Shown: positions 46,863-58,160 of the stretch, in pieces
Position numbering within the stretch: position 1 is the first letter of the stretch
Layout: every line of letters begins with the position of its first letter
Assembly: GCA_026261815.1 (NCBI GenBank)
Contig: JAMPIT010000258.1
Coordinates: 9,043,501 to 9,107,500, forward strand
Source of the DNA: Monarcha castaneiventris obscurior
Lineage: Eukaryota; Chordata; Aves; Passeriformes; Monarchidae
Reading direction: 5' to 3'
DNA length: 64,000 bases
Notes under the pieces: model-generated
What the model was told of the DNA's origin: nothing
Databases searched by the model: none
What the model saw: only the letters and a program-made list of their open reading frames with translations
Program-made: the position numbers and the translations under genes

Positions 46863-49800
46863 CGCTGGCGGGAGCGAAGTCCGCAGCAGGAAAAGTGAGG
46901 CTGAGGCCTTGGGAACAAAGCAGCCTTTCACAGCGGCGGCTTGGCCAAAGGAACTGGGGAATATTCCTGTCCAAGGGCTCCCAAACGGCTCCTAGCTTTG
47001 ATCCTGGGCACAGGGCGGGTTGTTGGCGTTTTTCCTTTCCTTCTTTGTGTGTTGCTCTTTATTTTTTTTCCTTCCTACTTCATGGCGTAATTTATGTGAG
47101 TGTCTACAATTTCTAGGAGAATTTTCTTGCCACTCTGGGAAGAAAAACCTTCTGCTGGGAGCAAGATGCAGACTCTGCACAGCCCTTTCACCTGTCTCCT
47201 GAGGGAGAAACACCCCTCCTCCAGGATTCACTGGAGGCACAGGTGTTCATCACCATCGTTTTCAGTTCAGAGGTTGTTTTCTGAACTTGTCTGATAAATC
47301 CCGGCCTTGTTCAGGATGGGAAACAGTTGCACACACCTGTGTACTTCTTCCCAAACCACCTCCCTCCAGGGGACTCCATGGCTTGCATGCTCAGGTGGCC
47401 TTTCAGACTCCCCAGGTGAAGAGGACAAGCATTTTCCTCCTGAGCAGCCCCGAACCTGCTGGCTTCCAAGCACTTCTTCTGTCACCCGCCTAAAATCTGC
47501 TCCCCCACCCCAAATGCAGAGGGAGGGGAGGCACCAACCCACCTTCCCCAGCCAAAGCTGGGCCCAGCCCTAGGCTCTCCCCTCCTGCAGCACAGGGAAT
47601 GGTTCCCCATGAGCCTCTTCACTCACCCAGTGTGGGGCACACCTGACACCCCTGGCAGGGCAGGCCAAGCCTCCCCTGCCACCTACCCACAGCCCAAATA
47701 TTTTTAGGCAGTTGGAAACGTGCCTTTGCTGCTGCCAGCCTTCCATGCAGGGATGGGAGGAGACAGAGGGCATGGAGAAATGGAGTCAGCCCTGAGAGGT
47801 CACTATGGCAGCCAAGGGAGTAAAACCATCCCCCTCCTCTTCCTCCTCCTCCTTCTCCTCCTGGTCCCACCACCCATCTTCTGACGGATGTTGCCTTTGG
47901 ACCAGACCTTCTTGCAGCCCAGCTGCCGAAAAAACGCTGTGGTGAGCCCTGTGCGCCCGTGGGCCATCTGGAATCCATCACTGTCTGTGCACAGGGACTC
48001 CAGCCAAACCCTGCTGCTGGCAGCTCTTGGCTTTCCAGGGGAGCACCTGCGGGTGCAAAGGGGTCCCCCCACTTCCTGGCACTGGAATCCAGCCGGAGAA
48101 CCCACTGTACCCCCAGCAGGGGCTGGGAAGGGAAGCAGCCACCCCACAGGAGCCCCAAACCACAGCAGCTGAGGGGGGCCAGCCCCATGCTGGGGGAATG
48201 GTGCTTTTTCTCTCCTGCCAAGGTATGGGTTGGTATTCCCGAAGTGTGGAGGTGCCATGGAGGGTGTCCCTTGCCAGCCCAATGTGCTGGGCCGTGCTAC
48301 AGGGCTCCAGGTGCTATAGGGCATTTTCTGGCTCTGCCACTGCATTCCCAGATCCTCAGGCACATCCTTGCAGCCCTCCCCATGAGGCTCAACACTCTTC
48401 AGGGCTCATCCCCCTCTCCCTGAGCAGCAAATGTCCCATCCTGCAAACAGACCCCAAAGGAGCATCAGCCCTCTGTTCCCATGGGTGCAACACCTGCCCA
48501 AAATGTTCCTGGCACTCCTTCCTGAGTTATCTGCACTCCTAACAGGATAAGCCACCCCTGGAGCTTCACCAACACCTGGCAACCCTCAGAGGCCTGCAGC
48601 AGTTCTGGTGGAGCTCCAGCCTCGCTCCCCTGAGAGCAGGATTTGGGGAAGGATGGGGTGGATTGCCCTGAATTTGGGATGTGCCTGCACACACATCTGC
48701 TTGCCCTTCCCCCACGCAGGAAGGCCTCAGCAGGCGGAAAGAAAAAGGAATTCCAGCCCAGCTCCAAATGCAATCTCACACCAGTTCAAGCTGCCAAACC
48801 CCAGAGAGCCCCAAAAATTCATATTTGGTCTCCAAATGAACTGATCTGATTCCTGTTCTAGTGCCAGCACCTGCTCCTCCAGCACGAGGACAGAGAAGCA
48901 GGGCTGGGATGTGTGTGTCCCACGAGCAGGAGGGGTTCTCCTGGGTGCTGGGTCGGGAGTCTAATAAAAACTAGAAGGTCTCACGGCACTGGCAGCATGG
49001 GCAGCACTGGCCTGACTCCCACAGCTGGAGATTTCCTGGGGAAAAGTGGGGCCTTCACCCCCAGCTGCAAAACAGAAGGGAGGGCTTCCCATGCACCACA
49101 GTGCAGGCAGGGCAGGGGCTCAGCTGCTCCATGGCACTGCTCCACCACCATTCCCCTGAATTTGGAGGCTCACATCCCCAAACGGGACAGCAGCCACAGC
49201 CCCACAGGTTTGTGCTGGATATTGCTGCATCCAGCTGAAGATTTGGGAAAGAGGCAAGGGGGGGAATATTCCTCCTTGCTCAAAGTCCTTCATGGCTAAA
49301 GCAACCAGGACAGTAAGCACATGGAAGTGCAGGGAATGGGGGGTCAGGGAGGGGCACAAGGGGCCCTGCTTCCCTCCTCATGCTCTAAACATGCTCGTGT
49401 TCCAACAGTGAGCGGGAATGTGAGCAGTGCTGGGGAGCAGCGCAGTCCCCCCATCCCACAGGAGCATCCCCCACTGCTCTGGGAATGTGCATCCCGAGCA
49501 GCCCCATGGGCAAACCCAACGGCACCTGCAGGGTTAAGGAGCCCCCTCGTCAGTGACAGCTCCAAAATTAACAAACTGGCTCCACCACCCACATCGACTG
49601 CCAAAAAGTCAGGTGAGGGTGGGAGGGAGGCAGCAGGAGCCCATTTTCTTTTAAGATCCCTGGTGAGCAGTCAAGCAGCAAAGTGGCTTGGGGTGTCACA
49701 CCAGCGACCTGGGGATGGAAATCTCTAAAATCTCATTTTAGTCTTCTCCTTTCCATCTCCAGCAAAGCAACCACGGCTGTCAGGGCATGAGAGGATGAGC

Positions 49801-50639
49801 ATGGGAATTCTTTATTGGGGAATGCCACCTTCTGCTGCTGGTGACTCTGGGAAGTGCCTTTCCCAGAGACCTTCAGGATTAACAGGGGTGCCCAGAGCAA
49901 AGCCCAGACTTACTCCCAGAGCAGTGAGACCCCATGTCCTCGCTGCCAGCAGCAGGGATGGCTTGGTCATATGCTCTGAAGGAACCCAAAGGAAAACCCT
50001 TCGGGTTGCTGCCCCACTGTGCTGCTCACAGAGCCTCCCAGAAGGCAGTTTTGAGGGAAATCCAGCCTTTTAGTAAAGAATAAGAGCTAGCTACTGACCA
50101 GAGAAGAGTTTGCAGCCACGAGGTCCGTAGGTTTAGCCCTGGCTCCCTCCCTGATGGCACCCAGCGCCCTTGCAAAGCAGCAAATCCAGAAACAGATACT
50201 TATATGTCTGTATTGGAAATAGAAGGTGCTAAAACCAGCAGCCGTGGTGCAACTCCAACTTCCAAGCCCCTGAAGGACCGCGGAGCTCAAAGAAGCTCCG
50301 ACAGGTTAAATATTGCCTGACCCACTGCCTCGGGTGAGCACCAGGGAGAGGCAGGGATGCTCCCGGTGAGATCCGGGGGAGGAGGGAACTCTCCCAGCCT
50401 GACCCCACCGAGTTCAGCCACAGCCGTGCACAGAGCAGCTCCCCAGGCAGCGCCACGGGCGAGCATCCCCCTGCCAGAGGGATTCCCAGCCCGTGGATGG
50501 CATCACCATCCCTGGCGCACCTCAGGACCGGCAGGGCTATGCCCCCGCCTCGCCCCTGACCCTCCTCACGCTGGTTTAACCCCTGTGCCGTGTCACCCTC
50601 CCACGCCGGGCCATGCCCCAGGGCCATCCCCAGCAGGCT

Positions 50640-50820
50640 CCCCTCAGGCCGAGGCCACGGGGAGGCTCGGGGGGGATCAGCCGGCGGGGATGCTCCGAGC
50701 CCGGGCCCTTCGGGAGAGCCCCGTGAGGCGGGCGCGGCCCCGCGGCATCAGCGGGCAGACGGACGGACGTGACTGCCGGGCGCTCGCCTGGTGCTAATTA
50801 AAGAAGGGATATATTTAGGC
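50640..50820. promoter_or_regulatory. Isolated CpG-dense patch with a TATA-like element
   Basis: CpG density is high at about 50,640-50,790, well away from both gene starts. It is directly followed by GCTAATTAAAG and a TATATTTA motif at 50,810-50,817. Together these could be a promoter of an unannotated transcript or an enhancer. No exon or family was recognised, so this is only a candidate. Confidence 0.35.
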
Positions 50821-52550
50821 ACCCGGTTATCCCCTGCATTTCGCTTATTTTTAGCTCGCAGTCTGCCAGGCTGGGGTGGCACACGGGGAAGGGCACGGAG
50901 GCCAGGCCGGAGGGATCCATCCCCAGCAGCCGAGGACGCCCCGGCCCCGTGTCCTGGCCAACGCTGAGCCCCTGGGGGAACGAAACCTCTGTCCAAACTG
51001 GCTGCGAAGGAAGAGAAAGCTTGCTTTTTTTCCCCAGATAGGCAGGAGAATTGGTTTCAGGGAGCAATAGGAGCATCCCCGCTCAGTCCTTGCCCCAAAT
51101 CCACCCAGCCTTTGCCATCACCCAGACCCCCATATCCAGGGGTTGAAAACGGCCCCTTTTGGAATCACCCAGCTAAAAGCACAGCTGTGCCCAGGGCAGA
51201 GGCAGCTCCCCCATTCTCAGATCCCTCTGCAGTGCCACCGGCCTGGCAGCAATGCCACTGGTCCCATACCTTCCTTCTTTCCAGTAGTGCCCCTCAGCAC
51301 AGCTGGGGTGTGTCCTTGGCACATGGCTGAGCACCCTGTCCACAAGGGCCATCAGCAGGTGTAGAGCCTCCTCGGGTCATAAGTGCCCTAAAAAGAGTGG
51401 AGAAACAGCAGGAAGGACAGAGCCCAGCATCCCTGCAGCCATCCTGGGCCAGGACAGCCCATTCATCCCACTCAGTTCCCCCTTTGCTTCATTCCCATGA
51501 GCGCTCTGGGGTTTTATATTTGGGGGCTTGGGGATTTTTCCCCTTTCCGGTGTGAAATATTGATCAGGTCTCTGCTAAGCTTAGCTCCCCCACCACACCT
51601 CCTGGCTGCCCTGCTTCCCTCATGGAGGGGAGGGTGGGGTGTGGGAGTAAATCAAAATAATGGGATAATTAATGACCCAGGGAGTCAAAACCCAGCTGAA
51701 AGCCAAGCTGCTCTGGCTGGCCTGGGAGGAGGCTTCCCAGCAAGGAAGGTTTGGTTTGAGGATAATTTTGGAGCTGAACAGCATCCAGGGGTGGCCAGAT
51801 TCTTCCTTAGGTGGCCCATCAGGTAAAGCCTCTCCCAAAACAGTGAGGCTGGAAAGTTTGGACCATAACTCAATAAATTTGAGATGAAAAAAGAAACCCA
51901 CTCCAATTTCTTTACTTATTGAAATCCTTTGACTCCAGAAGCAGGTGTCCTGCACCCTCCAGTCTGTGGAGAGTGACCAGGGCTGTGTGAGGCCTTGGGC
52001 TCCCATAACCTGGGTTGCAGCTTGCCCTGGTTCCCTGCTGCCCATCAGAATTAGGCAGCCCATTTGAGCAGGTTTACGATAATCATCAAATAACTCGTTC
52101 ATTGACAGCGTGTCAGCCTGAGAAGACTGACTGAGCCCTCGTTTGCTGATTGCTAATTAGCTTAACATTCCTAATCCCTCATTAGTGACTATGAAGTAAG
52201 CTCTGAAATATGAGGTCAGCCCTAATCAGCGTTTAAAATATAAAGCCCACTGGCACATGATGGAGGCTGGAGAGGGGGTGGCTGCAGGCCAGCCCTGGGC
52301 GCTTCCATGGTCACAGGGAATGGGGCTGCACAGAGCAGAGCTGGATAGGAAGAGTTAAACCCTGTGGAGCCACAGACAGCTGCACATCCCCCCAGAGCTC
52401 AGCCCCTGCCCTCAGTGCCCAGCCTGGATCCACACCGGGTGTGGGGAGCGAGCTGGGGTGCAACACAGGAGGGGCCCCACGTTTGTCTAGAGACCTTGGT
52501 GCATCCACCAGCAATTCCAGCTGTAGCTTCCATTCAGGGCCGGCTGTCTA

Positions 52551-52687
52551 CAGAATCACAGATGATTCTGAGTTGGAAGGGACCCACAAGGATCATGAGT
52601 CCAGCTGCTCAGTGAATGGCCCATATGGGGATCAAACCCACGGGCTCAGTGTTACCAGCACTCTGCTCTGACCAACACTGGGGGGCC
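52551..52687 (-). mobile_element. tRNA-Ile/CR1 composite SINE (TguSINE1-like)
   Basis: Read on the - strand, 52,687-52,618 resembles tRNA-Ile from the D arm to the 3' end: TTGGTCAGAGC, then CGTGGGTTTGATCCC (a near-perfect B box), then ATATGGGCCA. It is followed by 52,617-52,551, which matches the CR1 LINE 3' tail (GATCCTTGTGGGTCCCTTCC and a terminal GATTCTG motif). A tRNA-Ile head joined to a CR1 tail is the structure described for passerine TguSINE1. The copy is old: the A-box region is degraded and shortened, and the B box is mutated. Subfamily assignment is from memory of the family structure. Confidence 0.75.
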
Positions 52688-54202
52688 AAGCACCTGTGCA
52701 GGATGCTCTGGCTTTCCCCCCAGTTCCCATCTCCGAGATTCCAGGTTACCTGCAGGCAGCCAGGCTGCTGGCAGTGGGGTTTTGAGCAGACACTCACCCA
52801 CACCCTCTGATCCTGGGGGAAGGAGCCAAATCTTGGCGTTGGCAAGCAGGCACTGAAGCCGCACTGGGCTACCACTTCCATGCCATCATCTGGGAGGAAA
52901 AAATGGCCCTTAGTTGTTGTGGCTTAATCCTCTGGAAGAATAAACTGTTGTGGACTAAGAGTTACTTATCCTGACTGGGGAAATTTCTACAGGAGGGCTG
53001 CGGGTGTTAAACTTAACCATAATTAAACTCCAGCGAGTGAGCCTTAAAGGAGGAGAAAAATATCTCTGTTATTCTATGAAAATGTAATTTGAAAAGCCCT
53101 TGCACCACAACTCTGCTCATCCAGGGCGATGCTCCTGCCTCAGGCCCTGCTGGAAATGATGCTCTGGATTTGGGCTGCGGGGCAGGGCCAGGTCCTGCTC
53201 CATGCCCGGTCCCTGCACAGAGCCTTTGCCGTGACAGACGGGCTGGTTATTCCAGCACCGGCGTCCTCTCGCTGCGCTGCCGTCCCTCCGGCCCCGCGGT
53301 CCCGCTCGGCATGGGCAGGAGCATCACTGTTCCATGGAGCATCACTGTTGAATGAGCGCACGCCAGCGGCTGCCGGCAGAGGCACTGCAAATCTCCTGCG
53401 GACGGAGCCGAGCTGCGCCCCCGATTCCCGCTCCGCAGCTTCTCTGGAGCACGGAGACACGGGATATTTTGAGCATCCTTGGCAGCAGCGAATGAGGATC
53501 AGTCCAATCCTCCCAGACATGAACGTCTCCCCTGCTCTATTTCCAAGGACAGGAATAGCCTTTGAAGGCTTTTCCATGTGGAGGGCACATACACCTGCAA
53601 ATGTTAAAAGCAAAGCTCTGTTTCTGGAAAGGTTTTGGGTGGTGCAGCATCAAGGCTGCCTAAAGAAGTGGGTGAGAAAGGGGCCACACAGCACCTGCTG
53701 GCTCTTGCCCCTTGGCTAATCCGAGCCAATGCCAAGCCCCTGCCCTTTGGATTTTATTGTGCATCCAATTGCTGAACCCATCAGCCACGGTGTGCACTTG
53801 TGGCCAGTCACATCCTCATCCTGCTCAGCCAAGTTTCACATCTGACAGGTTTTCACCCCTTTTGCCCCTTACATGTTTTTACCATCACGAGCCTGCATTA
53901 GCAGGGACACAAGACACTATAAACCTACGGACTCGGTGGAGGATGGTAAATTCTGGGCTTGAGTTTCGCAGTGGAAAGCTTTGGCTTAGCCACACACCTG
54001 GCCTGTGGAGCAGAAAATCCCAAACAGCCTGGCAGAGGTACTCCAATACCCAGACACTCCATAGGCCATTTTCTGCCCCATCAAGCAGCTGGTTGAGCAG
54101 GCAGGTTGGGAGCACAGCCACCCCCAGCGCTGTGGGAAAGTGAGAGGAGACCAACCAAGAGACAAACATGAGTCTGGATTTATGTAAAAAAAAAAAAAAT
54201 TA

Positions 54203-54208
54203 TTTATT
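54203..54208 (-). terminator. Candidate distal poly(A) signal of MAST2
   Basis: AATAAA on the - strand, followed downstream by a T run and a GT-rich stretch (TGTTTGTCTCTTGGTTGG, about 54,145-54,165). It lies at the shift from AT-rich to GC-rich sequence. Confidence 0.5.
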
Positions 54209-56238
54209 TTGGAGGAGGATTTGAACATCGACATGCAGGTACAACATGAATAAAAATTATTGCACCGCTATTATGTGGCAATTGTTCAAGTTTCTAAAAA
54301 CACAGAAATTCCACACTTTCTCTTATCTAGCTAAGTGCTGAGTGACATGGCTTGGCAGAGCCCAGCGCAGGAGGTGCTCTCACAGCCACCTGGATATGGT
54401 AATCGAACACAACGTAAACACACACTTCTGTCAAATCTTCTACTAGAAGTACAGAATTATCCTTCACATCCAGTAAGAGAAAACCAGAGAAAGACTTTAT
54501 CCTCCCCTCTTCCGAATAAAAAAAAAAAAATTAAAAAAAAAAAAAATACTCCAAATCACACCTTAATGCAAGTGTGGCAAACAAACCCACTGGTCACTCC
54601 TACCCCTTCCCCACAAGCGCTCTTTAGTACAGCAGCAGCCAAAGGCCTCCCACATTCAGACCCAGGAGTGGCCGGTACAATGCTAAAGTCTAATATTTAC
54701 AATAAATATCATCCATTTCTCTTAGTTTGCAACAGTAAGAGACAAAGGGAAAAATAACACTGAGGCACGGGGCAGGGATGTGCCAGCTGGCTGCAGGAGC
54801 AGAGAGGAGCTGCAGAGGCCAGACCAGCTGAGATGCTGCCATCCCAACACAGGTGAGGAGCAGGAGACACATCCAAGCTGACGGAAGGGAAGAGGGAACC
54901 AAAGCAGGAAAGCAGCATTTTTGGATGGTGACATGCACGGCTCATTCACCAAACACACACCTCACACTCACAACTTCCACCTTCCGCCTGCCTGACTCGG
55001 GATTACCCACAGAGACCAAGGGCTGGGCTGGCCAGGGCTTCCCTTAGGCACTGCGGGTCCGAGTCAGCAATGGGAACCTGCCCCTCAGACACAGCTTTTC
55101 CAACATCCTCTTCCTCCCCAACGCATTTTGTAAGCTTTTATTTGAGAAGGTATTTAAGGAATTTGTAGCAGAGCAAGGAATAAGTCTTGGTGTATCTACC
55201 TGACTTACCAAGATTTAATAGAAACAGTATTGTTGCAGAAAGTTTTTGCGCCGTGTAAATTTGCCAGAAGGTGGAACAGGGACAATGGGGCACCTGGCAC
55301 ACTGAGGGAAACTGCAGGACTGACCAAGAGCAGGGGATACAAGGCTTCACTACAATGCTTTCCTGGCAATGCTGTTTGGCTTCCAAAAAACCAGGCATTT
55401 TTAATTGCACTGACTGCTCGCTGTACCGTAGCTACAAAAGAGACAACGAAACACACACCTCACCTTTTCTTTGGCCAACACAGGCAAAAGCAGCAAAAGC
55501 TGTGACATAGCATGGGTTTTCACTCCTCCTTTTATGCCTAGGAAAGGATAATCCTGCAATTCAGCATAGGAAGCAGCAGCTGCACAGGCAGGGAGTCAGC
55601 AGCTTACAGGAACCGTCACAGGGTCCCACCCCTGCCAGTGGGGGATGAACCAGGTTACCCAGCCTGGCTCACCCCAGGCTCACCTCCTAGGAGCAGGGGT
55701 CAGTTTTCTCCTCAGGTTTTTTAAACACAGAAGGAAAAGGGGGACCTGCCACCCTGGGAACAGCCAGGTCGGACCACGTCCTCACACAACTCCAGGTTCA
55801 TTCCTTAATTTACACAGACACTTCCATCTCACCAAGGTCAGGTGCTCTCAGGAGATCAGCCTGAGGCTTGTCTGTGTAATTACCACAGACTCAGGATGCC
55901 AAATCCATTTTTCACTATTCCTGTCCATGCCATAATATCCTGCGCTGTTTCTCAGCAATGTTTTAGTAGATCAACCCATCAGGGAGAAAACCAGCCACAG
56001 AAGCACCAGATCCTGCCAAGTCTGTTCCTCACTTGCTATTGCTCTAAATCAACACCGAATGATGCTCACCACCAAGAGCGCTTGGAGAGGCTGGAGACAC
56101 CCAGGACCCTGACAAGGCAGTGGAAATACTGTGGTTTATAATTGCAAACCAAGTGTATATGAGCAGCCTATGAATTCCTGGAAAAAGAGCAGAGAGACAG
56201 CACAGCAGGCTCTGCTCTCAGTACCACCACAGCAAGGT

Positions 56239-56244
56239 TTATTA
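56239..56244 (-). terminator. Candidate proximal poly(A) signal of MAST2
   Basis: AATAAA on the - strand is followed within 20 bases by GCTGTGGTGGT, a fitting GU-rich downstream element. It would give a 3' UTR of about 1.9 kb. Confidence 0.45.
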
Positions 56245-58160
56245 AGGTGTTACCCAGGAGCGCTGAGGCTTTGGTTAGTGTAGTAGCAACACCATACACG
56301 TTCACACAGACACACGGAGTAAACACTCACTTAAACATGTTAAAAAAAAAAAAAAAAAAGCTCAAACCAAACCAAAACTTGGTCCAGAGATGAAATCCAA
56401 GCAGCCAAAATCAAGTATATAATGGGGGGAAGTAACTGCTACACAGAAAGAAGCAGGGTGAGATTCCAGAGATTTTTTTGAGTTGTGGGTTGAACTGAAA
56501 TCAGATTGAAAGAGATGGAGAAAATATATTCCTATATAATAAACATATTTGCATTTAGGGGAAGCGAATCAAAACTTCAAGTTCAGAGAAAGCCAAGACA
56601 GTGAAGGAAGCAGCAGTGTAAGGAAATCAGACTAACAGAGATGGGTTTTAGCCTGGAATACTGTTGCACAGTCATTCTGCTTCTAACAGAGTAAGCCAGT
56701 GAGCAGGGCACTATCCCTCGCGGGTGATCCGCAGGGAGATCCACTCAGACAAGACGAGGATACAAGCTGAGCACAATCTGGGACAAATGACGGGAGTGTT
56801 CACTGAGAGGAACCTTTAATTGGATGAAGAAATGGCTTACAGTGCTACAGGTATCACCACTCAACACATTTATTGGTGCATTATTACTGATCTAATCCTC
56901 AGCAAGCAGCACTGTCACCCAGAGTCGGTCACATTTAAAGCAAAGCGATGTCTAAACCTAGGAGCAAAGAGTAAGTTTTTAATGGACAGTGACTTCAGCA
57001 GTGGAAATGATCTAGCTATCAAAGCTGAAATCTGAAAATATCACATCTGTTTTGAAGTCTGCTTGCAGCTTGACCACAGAACTCGAGGAGTCTGAAATCT
57101 TCACAGGTTTGTTTGCTTTTAGAACGGGCAGAAAACTCAGCAAGTTTCCCAAGCCCCAGTTCAGAAATGTTAAGGGACACCTTAAAATCCCTACCTATTT
57201 AGACTCACCAAGAGAAGGAAAAGTCTCCAAAGGTCGTTTTTCATTGAGATAACTTTGCCAGACACACTGGAGAATACGCGACTACAAAGTTTTCTATTTT
57301 AAAACCAACCTACAGGCACCCCTTTCCTGGGGTCACTTACTCTGAGGCAGGGCAAGTTACGAACTGAAGCCAGAGAAAGGAAGATAAAACATCACTATAA
57401 TTTTAAAAACAGAGGGAAAAGTTGCCTTATGTCCCATACAGGATAAGTAAAAACAATCCCAGAAAAAGCCAGCTTACAGATTGGAGATTCCTCTTTCTGA
57501 TAATTCCATTGAAAAATACTCTCAGTTGTTTTAAAGAGAAGACAGGGATCTCTCTCTGTCCAGCCAAGTCCTTTGTCTCCACATCCTCTAAGGACACAGG
57601 ACTGTGAAGATACATGGTGACAGAGGCTGCACTTGCACCAAAGAGGGTCTGTAGTTCCACAATAACTTGCAGACAAGAGACTGGGTTCTTATTCTTGTCA
57701 AGGGACAACAGACTGTAAAATCCAAGCAAAAACTTGACATTTGTGAATTTCAATGGAATTTCAAAGAGAATGCTGAAAAGCAAAAATTTAAAAACAAGCT
57801 GCCTTTTTTGGACACAGAATTTTTGGGATCTCAAATAAATGCAGAATTAGCGGGAAGAACACATCAGGCCCTAAACTCAGGCAAAATAAAAGGTGTGGAA
57901 GGAAAACAAAAAAACCCAAAGTGTTTCTTAAGCCCTGCTTTAAAGATACCCTGTTCTAAAGAGACCTCAAACAGCAAGCATTACTGTGTACAAAAATAGA
58001 ATAGCAAGGATGAAAAAACACAAAAAACAGTATGAAAAAAACCCTCCCAAAAATAGATGTACACAAGTTCTATTTTATATTAGTGTATATTACAAAATTC
58101 AAACATGCAGTCTCTATTTTGAATGTAGAATTCTCCAGTCCATGAGTACCAGCGATGCTG

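Larger units (their letters stand above)
42001..54185. other. Intergenic block between PIK3R3 and MAST2, no gene supported
   Basis: About 12 kb, GC-richer than the gene bodies. Many open frames up to 200 aa lie on both strands, overlap each other and resemble no family, as expected of GC-rich DNA with few stops. It holds a minisatellite at 46,379-46,862, a tRNA/CR1 SINE at 52,551-52,687, an A-run at 46,114-46,130, a CpG-dense patch at 50,640-50,790, and AT-rich islands near 43,150-43,330, 51,640-51,690, 52,120-52,260 and 52,940-53,090. An isolated non-coding RNA cannot be excluded. Confidence 0.65.
54186..58160 (-). other. MAST2: MAST2 3' UTR (up to about 4.0 kb)
   Basis: Between the MAST2 stop and about 54.19 kb the sequence is AT-richer than the intergenic block and holds only random short frames. 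On the - strand AATAAA occurs at 56,869-56,874, 56,239-56,244 (followed by a GU-rich GCTGTGGTGGT), 55,137-55,142 and 54,203-54,208. The base composition changes near the last of these, which I take as the distal end. A-rich runs lie at 56,342-56,359 and about 54,520-54,547. The length is inferred from composition and signals. Confidence 0.55.

Noticed and set aside
46064..47116. Long Pro/His/Ser-rich open frames (up to 350 aa) on the + strand
   Set aside because: They exist in all three forward frames because the 14-bp minisatellite has almost no stops. There is no conserved domain and the flanks are non-coding.
47619..48363. Antisense frames of 186-200 aa between the two genes
   Set aside because: GC-rich DNA with overlapping frames, low-complexity peptide and no known domain.
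49809..49814. AATAAA on the - strand as a poly(A) signal of another gene or a longer MAST2
   Set aside because: There is no coding exon upstream of it on that strand before MAST2, and the GC-rich block from 50 to 54 kb does not look like a 3' UTR.
52618..52687. A tRNA-Ile gene
   Set aside because: The tRNA-like part is mutated, has a degraded A box and is joined to a CR1 tail, so it is a SINE copy and not a working tRNA gene.
57427..57834. 135-aa frame on the - strand after the MAST2 stop
   Set aside because: It lies in the 3' UTR, has no ATG-led family match and no evidence of splicing from MAST2.
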